Source: Candidatus Woesearchaeota archaeon (GTDB lineage: Archaea > Nanobdellota > Nanobdellia > Woesearchaeales > WJKL01). Taken from it: a DNA stretch of 17,668 nucleotides. Positions 13,429 to 17,668 of this stretch are shown in pieces. Made by a program: the position numbers and the translations under genes. The first letter of the stretch is position 1, and each line of letters opens with the position of its first letter. The stretch covers positions 1 through 17,668 of the forward strand of contig WJKL01000042.1 in NCBI GenBank assembly GCA_014729145.1, given 5' to 3'. The notes under the pieces were generated by a model. The model did no database searches, had not been told where the DNA came from, and saw only the letters and a list, made by a program, of their open reading frames with translations.

Positions 13429-15597
13429 CTATAACCTTTTTAATTTAAGCAGTAATGAGTTAGTTACAACTGAAACTGAACTTAAAGCCATAGCTCCTCC
13501 TGCTATCATCGGACTTAAAAGCCATCCTGTCCATGGATAAAGCAGACCTGCTGCAATAGGAATTCCCACTGAATTGTAGAACAAAGCCCAAAACATGTTC
13601 TGTTTTATCTTGCTCATTGTCATCTTGCTCAGTTTTATAGCTTTTACAAGGTCAAGAAGATCATCCTGCATAAGCACAACATCCCCTGTTTCCATAGCTA
13701 CATCTGTGCCAGACCCCATAGCGATTCCTATATCTGCCTGAGCCAAAGCAGGAGCATCATTTATTCCGTCTCCAGCCATAGCAACTTTGCTTTTTTTCTG
13801 AAGCTTCTTGACATATTTTGCCTTGTCTTCAGGAAGAACGTCTGCAAAAACATGATTGATCCCTGCCTGTTTTGCGATAGCTTTTGCAGTCCTTTCATTG
13901 TCTCCTGTTATCATATGAACCTGAATTTTCATCTTCTGCAAAGCTTTGACAGCTTTCCTTGATGTTTTCTTTATCGGATCAGCAACTGCGATAAATCCTA
14001 TCAGTTTCTTGCCTTCAGCAAGCATCATCACAGTCTTCCCTTCCTTCTCTAATTTTTGGACTTGTTTGGTATATTTTGCAATGGCAATCTTTTTTCTCTT
14101 CATAAGTTTTGAATTTCCAAAAGTATATCTTTTCTTTCCGATATTTGCAGTTATTCCATGTCCTGGAACTGCCTTAAAGTTTGTTACCTTTCTAAGAGAC
14201 CTGCCTTTAGCCTTTTTTACAATAGCTTCTGCCAGAGGATGTTCTGAGCTTTTCTCTATGCTTCCTGCGATTGTCAAAAGCTGTTTTTCAGTCTTGTTTA
14301 TTGGAGTTATATCTGTAACTTCTGGATGGCCTTTTGTTATTGTTCCTGTCTTGTCAAGTATTATACTTTTTATCTTGTGTGCTGTCTCTAATGCCTCTCC
14401 TCCTTTGATCAGGATGCCTTTTTTAGCTCCCTTTCCTGTCCCCACCATTATTGCAGTTGGTGTTGCTAATCCTAAAGCACAGGGACAGGCTATCACTAGA
14501 ACAGCTACAGCTGATATCAGAGCAAATCCAAATTCCCCTCCTAAAGCCAGCCAGGTTATAAATGTGATAATCGCTATTATCAAAACAGATGGGACAAAAT
14601 AAGCTGCAACAGTATCTGCAAATCTCTGTATCGGAGCTTTGCTTCCCTGAGCATCTTGTATAAGTTTTATTATCCTTGCTAATGTTGTATTTGTTCCAAC
14701 TTTTGTAGCTTTAAACTTAAACATGCCTACTTTATTGACTGTTGCTCCGATCACATTGTCTCCTTTTTTCTTTTCTACTGGGATTGATTCTCCTGTGACC
14801 ATGCTTTCATCAACAGAAGAATGACCTTCTATGACTTTTCCGTCAATCGGTATCTTTTCTCCAGGCTTGACTATCACAATGTCTCCAACCCTAACTTCAT
14901 CTACAGGGATCTTTATCTCTTTCTTGTTTCGTATAACATGAGCTATCTTTGGCTTCAATCCAATAAGTTTTTTTATGGCTTCAGATGTCTTGCCTTTTGC
15001 CTTTGCCTCCAATAATCTTCCAAATAAAACTATTGTTATAAGTACAGCAGAAGCCTCAAAATATACATGACCTTCTCCACTCAAAACAACAAAGACACTG
15101 TAAAAATATGCAACAGAAGTTCCCATAACTACCAAAGAATCCATATTTGCGCTTTTACCTTTCAGCGCTTTAAAAGCACTCTTATACATAGGATACGCTA
15201 CGATGAATTGAACTGGCGTTGACAATATCCACATTATATAAGATTGAAAAGGAATAGGATCTTTCATGAAAAACATCCCAAGGATAAATACAGGAAGCGC
15301 GAACACTAAGCTGAAATAAAATCTTTTTTTCAGTGAAGAATAATGTCTTACTCTTTTATCAACAGCCTTGTTTATGTTCATGCCTTTTGACTCTTCAGCC
15401 CCATACCCTTTGCTTTCTACTGTCTTGATCAACTTTGATATGTCTGTCTTTTTGTCATCAAATTCAATCGTTGCTTTATTTGTAGTCAAGTTGACATTGG
15501 CTTTCTTTACCCCCTTTGTCTTGTTCAGGGCTCTGCCTATCACAGCTGAACAACTTGCGCAATGCATTCCTGTTATTTCTAGTTCTGTTTTTTCCAT
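13429..15597 (-). CDS. copA: Cu+-exporting P-type ATPase, CopA
   Basis: This 722-aa P1B-type ATPase pumps Cu+ (or Ag+) out across the membrane. It starts with one HMA domain (GMHCASC, C13 and C16). Eight membrane helices follow in the usual P1B pattern. The actuator loop has TGES (about 268-271), and transmembrane helix 6 has CPC (371-373). The phosphorylated D415 is in DKTGT, the nucleotide-binding HP is at 453-454, and the hinge GDGINDAP is at 609-616. The class 1B-1 Cu+ markers YN (674-675) in helix 7 and the MALSS motif (703-707) in helix 8 are present, so Cu+ rather than Zn or Cd is expected. It is the last gene of the copper operon, 39 bases after the 43-aa metal-binding gene, and has its own leaderless-type TATA box. 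Confidence 0.97.
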   Translation of the reverse strand: MEKTELEITGMHCASCSAVIGRALNKTKGVKKANVNLTTNKATIEFDDKKTDISKLIKTVESKGYGAEESKGMNINKAVDKRVRHYSSLKKRFYFSLVFALPVFILGMFFMKDPIPFQSYIMWILSTPVQFIVAYPMYKSAFKALKGKSANMDSLVVMGTSVAYFYSVFVVLSGEGHVYFEASAVLITIVLFGRLLEAKAKGKTSEAIKKLIGLKPKIAHVIRNKKEIKIPVDEVRVGDIVIVKPGEKIPIDGKVIEGHSSVDESMVTGESIPVEKKKGDNVIGATVNKVGMFKFKATKVGTNTTLARIIKLIQDAQGSKAPIQRFADTVAAYFVPSVLIIAIITFITWLALGGEFGFALISAVAVLVIACPCALGLATPTAIMVGTGKGAKKGILIKGGEALETAHKIKSIILDKTGTITKGHPEVTDITPINKTEKQLLTIAGSIEKSSEHPLAEAIVKKAKGRSLRKVTNFKAVPGHGITANIGKKRYTFGNSKLMKRKKIAIAKYTKQVQKLEKEGKTVMMLAEGKKLIGFIAVADPIKKTSRKAVKALQKMKIQVHMITGDNERTAKAIAKQAGINHVFADVLPEDKAKYVKKLQKKSKVAMAGDGINDAPALAQADIGIAMGSGTDVAMETGDVVLMQDDLLDLVKAIKLSKMTMSKIKQNMFWALFYNSVGIPIAAGLLYPWTGWLLSPMIAGGAMALSSVSVVTNSLLLKLKRL

Positions 15598-15610
15598 GTT
15601 CGTATTATAT

Positions 15611-15628
15611 CCCCCCTTTATATAAAAT
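15611..15628 (-). promoter_or_regulatory. Internal promoter of copA
   Basis: On the minus strand attttatataaa (15617-15628) is centred about 25 bp before ATG 15597, at leaderless distance. A run of six G (15611-15616) lies directly downstream of the TATA box, too near the likely transcription start to be a clear ribosome binding site. It may be a protein contact or simply a Shine-Dalgarno site used by read-through transcripts from the upstream genes. Confidence 0.5.
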
Positions 15629-15636
15629 AGTTTGGT

Positions 15637-15768
15637 TTATCTGGCACAGTCTTCGCAGCAAAATAATTCATCATCTTTTCTGATCGGATTAATGCCTATA
15701 TCCATACCGCAAGATCTGCAGAACAGTTCGTGCCCGTATGTTCTATCTTTGAATTCCTTACACTTCAT
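15637..15768 (-). CDS. 43-aa TRASH/YHS-like metal-binding protein of the copper operon
   Basis: This very short protein carries a Cys pattern typical of TRASH/YHS-type metal domains: C17-R-S-C20-G-M, then a short loop, then F-C37-C38-E-D-C41. An extra Cys is at position 3 and a His at 13. It is translated from ATG 15768, two bases after the stop of the SafE-like gene, with a strong ggaggt site inside that gene's end, so coupling is likely. In Sulfolobus a TRASH-domain chaperone (CopM) and regulator (CopT) accompany copA. This 43-aa protein lacks any helix-turn-helix, so a Cu+ chaperone or metal buffer that hands copper to CopA is the natural guess. A zinc-ribbon fragment with other partners is the alternative. 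Confidence 0.8.
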   Translation of the reverse strand: MKCKEFKDRTYGHELFCRSCGMDIGINPIRKDDELFCCEDCAR

Positions 15769-15770
15769 CT

Positions 15771-17219
15771 TTAACCTCCACAGCCGCATCCGCAAGTTCC
15801 AGCCGGTCTTTCTGGAACAGCTTCCAGTTCTTTTTGAACTTCATTAGAATCACTTGTGTCATCCACTACAACAAATGTTCCAGGTATCATCCCCATCCAG
15901 CAGCTCCATGAAACAGTTCCCACCTCATTTGGTGTAAATTCAATGACCTGTTCTCCTGGTTTGATGTCAAAATCCAAATCTAATTTTGGAACCTGTATAG
16001 CATTGTTACATCCTGTTATCTCCTTTCCATTGATGATCCATTTTACAGGAACTCCTTTTTTCAATACAAATTTGTCAGGACTCCACCCATATCTTGTTAC
16101 ATCCATCTTTATTGTTTGGTACTCTCCTTCAACAGCAGCAACATTTCCTGTAACTTCATTTTCTTCTGCTGATACAGATGCTATCAATGAATTTGCATCC
16201 CATCCTGTTCCAGTCAAGGCAAGTCCTCTGTTCATCATCACCAATCCTAAGATTATCACAATAGCTCCAGACGCTTTCAATATCTTGTGTGTTGCTTTAC
16301 TTGATATAAAACTAGTCACAAATCCGAATCCTATCATGACAGGCAGTGTTCCCAAAGCAAATATGAATAGCAATTTAGCTCCTTCCAATGCGCTTCCAGT
16401 TCCAGCTGCCATTATATATATTGCCTGAAGCGGACCACAGGCAATCATCAGTCCATTTAATAGACCTATGACAAGGGGGCTGCTGTGTTTTTGAGTTTCT
16501 TTGGATGTGAATTTGCTTATAAACTGAGGTGTTTTAAAACGAATTTTTCTTAACACTGGAAAGATATTCAGCATGTTAAGTCCAAAGACAACTAAGAATA
16601 ATCCTGCGATTATTCCAGCAACACCCCTCATCATTGGAGTGAATGCGATTATTGATCCAAGCAGACCAAAACTTGCACCGATCACAGTATAGGATATCAA
16701 TTTCCCGATTCCATACATCATATGAGATTTGTGTGGGGTTCTTCCAGCTTCTCTGTCTTTTGCAGTATAACTTACTACAAACCCTCCGCACATTGATACG
16801 CAGTGGAATCCAGTCAATAATCCTACTAAAAACAACAGGCCATATCCCATATTTGCACTTATCTCAGGAATAGGTATGCTGTCTCCAAATCTAAGAAAGA
16901 AATATCCCGCAACAAGTAGCCCTATTATCCCAAAAGCTATCCCAAAGAATTTTTTAAGGGAACTTTTGTCAATAGTATAGTTGTTTTGATCTTTTGGGGT
17001 ATCTCCAATTAAAGAACATTCATAACCCTTTTCTTCAATTGTTTTAAAAATTTCCTCTATATTTGTTTTATTTTCATCAAAAGTTACTTCGACAGTTTCT
17101 GAAGGATAATCTGCTCTGATTAAATCAACACCCTCAATTTTTTCTGCTGCTCGTTCTATTAATGTTTCACAGCTTGTACAATGCATTCCTTTTGCTTTGA
17201 ATTTTTTTGTTATTGTCAT
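15771..17219 (-). CDS. HMA / SafE-DsbD-like membrane / cupredoxin fusion protein
   Basis: This 482-aa protein joins three metal-handling modules. Residues 1-70 are an HMA domain (GMHCTSC, C14 and C17). From about 90 to 335 it is a multi-helix sulfite-exporter (SafE/TauE) or DsbD-like transmembrane region with the signature GFHCVSMCGGF (C140, C144) and a second half with MIACGPLQA (C261). Residues about 366-453 are a cupredoxin-type beta-sandwich with unusual candidate ligands: GCNN (C404) and SCWMGM (C440, M442, M444). The C-terminus ends GTCGCGCGG, a compact metal-binding tail (C476, C478, C480). Similar fusions occur in bacteria and archaea beside copA and are thought to move copper or electrons across the membrane. 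Its ATG overlaps the stop of the CopZ-like gene (ATGA), and the next gene follows after 2 bases. Confidence 0.9.
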   Translation of the reverse strand: MTITKKFKAKGMHCTSCETLIERAAEKIEGVDLIRADYPSETVEVTFDENKTNIEEIFKTIEEKGYECSLIGDTPKDQNNYTIDKSSLKKFFGIAFGIIGLLVAGYFFLRFGDSIPIPEISANMGYGLLFLVGLLTGFHCVSMCGGFVVSYTAKDREAGRTPHKSHMMYGIGKLISYTVIGASFGLLGSIIAFTPMMRGVAGIIAGLFLVVFGLNMLNIFPVLRKIRFKTPQFISKFTSKETQKHSSPLVIGLLNGLMIACGPLQAIYIMAAGTGSALEGAKLLFIFALGTLPVMIGFGFVTSFISSKATHKILKASGAIVIILGLVMMNRGLALTGTGWDANSLIASVSAEENEVTGNVAAVEGEYQTIKMDVTRYGWSPDKFVLKKGVPVKWIINGKEITGCNNAIQVPKLDLDFDIKPGEQVIEFTPNEVGTVSWSCWMGMIPGTFVVVDDTSDSNEVQKELEAVPERPAGTCGCGCGG

Positions 17220-17422
17220 TCTATTTCATACCCCTCTGACTTTATTATTTCCATTACATCTTTTTCAGTTATTTTCCCTTCATCAAAATCAACTTCAATA
17301 ATTCCAGATTTAAAATTTGCGTCAGCTTTTTCTACTCCTTCTAATTCTTCTAAAGAATCTTTTACAAGCATTTCACAAGAACCACAATGCATCCCTCTTG
17401 TTTTGATTTTTATGTTTTTCAT
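17216..17422 (-). CDS. CopZ-like copper chaperone (HMA domain)
   Basis: This 68-aa protein is a single heavy-metal-associated domain with a beta-alpha-beta-beta-alpha-beta fold. GMHCGSC near the start (C13, C16 from ATG 17422) binds one Cu+. GVEKADANFKSGIIEVDFDE gives the central strands and GYEIE the last. It is cytosolic and would deliver Cu+ to the HMA domains of the next gene or of CopA. An in-frame ATG at 17431 exists, but it lies inside the ggagatgat ribosome binding site placed for ATG 17422, which I prefer. The stop overlaps the next gene by 4 bases. It is the first gene of the operon, directly downstream of a strong TATA box. Confidence 0.92.
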   Translation of the reverse strand: MKNIKIKTRGMHCGSCEMLVKDSLEELEGVEKADANFKSGIIEVDFDEGKITEKDVMEIIKSEGYEIE

Positions 17423-17460
17423 AGATATCATCTCCCAATTAATACTAAAAACACATTGTT

Positions 17461-17474
17461 TGATATATATTTTA
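17461..17474 (-). promoter_or_regulatory. Promoter of the copper operon
   Basis: On the minus strand aaaatatatatca is centred about 45 bp before ATG 17422. It gives a leader of about 20 nt with a gggagatgat ribosome binding site. An agcgct palindrome (17474-17479) abuts it on the upstream side. Copper-responsive control is likely from context but no known operator is recognised. Confidence 0.55.
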
Positions 17475-17508
17475 GCGCTGAAACTGAACTATCCAAAACC
17501 CTTCAAAT

Positions 17509-17522
17509 CAAAGAATTCTTTG
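17509..17522. promoter_or_regulatory. Perfect 14-bp palindrome in divergent promoter region (possible operator)
   Basis: The sequence caaagaattctttg is self-complementary over all 14 bases. It lies about 35 bp upstream of the copper operon TATA box and about 52 bp upstream of the TATA box of the divergent gene at 17627. A dimeric regulator could bind here and control both directions. The chance of so long a palindrome in a short AT-rich gap is low but not negligible. Confidence 0.45.
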
Positions 17523-17573
17523 TTCTAATCGTTTATAACGCAATATCCAATCATTAAAGAGATTACTGGGAAA

Positions 17574-17584
17574 GATTTATAAGC
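17574..17584 (+). promoter_or_regulatory. TATA box of the right-edge gene
   Basis: The element gatttataagc is followed 32 bases later by the ribosome binding site ggaggg (17616-17621) and ATG 17627. This gives a short leadered transcript divergent from the copper operon. Confidence 0.5.
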
Positions 17585-17626
17585 AGAATGTCAAATTCTA
17601 TAATTAAAAGATTTTGGAGGGTTAAG

Positions 17627-17668
17627 ATGGAAAAGAAAAAAGGATTTTTTAAAAGATTATTTGACAAG
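17627..17668 (+). CDS. Partial basic small protein, start only
   Basis: The first 14 codons read MEKKKGFFKRLFDK and the gene runs off the window. A ggaggg site lies 5 bases before the ATG and a TATA box lies further upstream, so the start is well supported. The beginning is a short Lys/Phe-rich amphipathic helix. From memory, some small Cys-rich metal-binding proteins near heavy-metal genes begin in a similar way, and the divergent copper operon makes that idea attractive, but the visible part cannot prove it. Confidence 0.7.
   Translation, partial: MEKKKGFFKRLFDK

Noticed and set aside
13946..14602. 218-codon plus-strand open frame inside copA
   Set aside because: It overlaps the conserved phosphorylation and nucleotide-binding parts of CopA on the other strand; its apparent hydrophobic look is the complement of CopA codons, and no start signal is present.
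15856..16428. 190-codon plus-strand open frame inside the HMA/SafE/cupredoxin gene
   Set aside because: It is antisense to a gene with clear domains and shows no ribosome binding site or promoter.
1..17668. Defence systems, CRISPR arrays, inteins, integrases or prophage genes
   Set aside because: None of the genes carries motifs of these systems, and no regularly spaced repeat array is present.

Overview
The window looks like a chromosome segment of an AT-rich archaeon, most likely a DPANN-type lineage (Woesearchaeota/Pacearchaeota-like) although a euryarchaeal origin cannot be excluded. The evidence is an archaeal histone, a DUF1931-type mini histone-fold protein, an archaeal-type glutamyl-tRNA synthetase, a family B replicative polymerase with a C-terminal PIP box, TATA boxes about 25 bp upstream of leaderless starts, GGAGGTGAT-like Shine-Dalgarno sites and T-run terminators. 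Genes are densely packed and no gene-free stretch exceeds about 200 bases.

Region 1 (1-5640) is informational. It holds a tRNA-Ala(GGC) with a D-loop about 35 nt too long, an unknown winged-helix-like protein, a histone, GluRS, a 53-aa DUF1931-type protein and DNA polymerase B. Region 2 (5636-7651) is a cobalamin-type radical SAM enzyme whose stop codon shares a CTAG palindrome with the polymerase stop. Region 3 (7652-9577) has a small eight-cysteine lipoprotein followed by a cold-shock pair: a DEAD-box RNA helicase with a structured leader and a CspA-like protein.

Region 4 (9661-13378, minus strand) is a compact co-directional series: D-2-hydroxyacid dehydrogenase, a 41-aa basic protein, a short-chain dehydrogenase with a partial duplication of its 5' end, a stand-alone LigD-type 3'-phosphoesterase, a Fe/Mn superoxide dismutase, and a second eight-cysteine lipoprotein fused to a cupredoxin-like domain without copper ligands. 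Together these suggest redox stress and DNA-end repair.

Region 5 (13429-17422, minus strand) is a copper-handling operon. In order it encodes a CopZ-like HMA chaperone, a three-domain HMA/SafE-DsbD-like membrane/cupredoxin protein with a Cys-rich tail, a 43-aa TRASH/YHS-like metal-binding protein, and a CopA Cu+ ATPase. The first three genes are translationally coupled (ATGA overlap, then a 2-nt gap). A divergent gene at the right edge (17627 onward, partial) shares the upstream region, which carries a perfect 14-bp palindrome that may be an operator. All genes from 17422 down to 9661 lie on one strand with short gaps, so copper export may be co-expressed with the stress genes downstream, though internal TATA boxes precede copA and the dehydrogenase.
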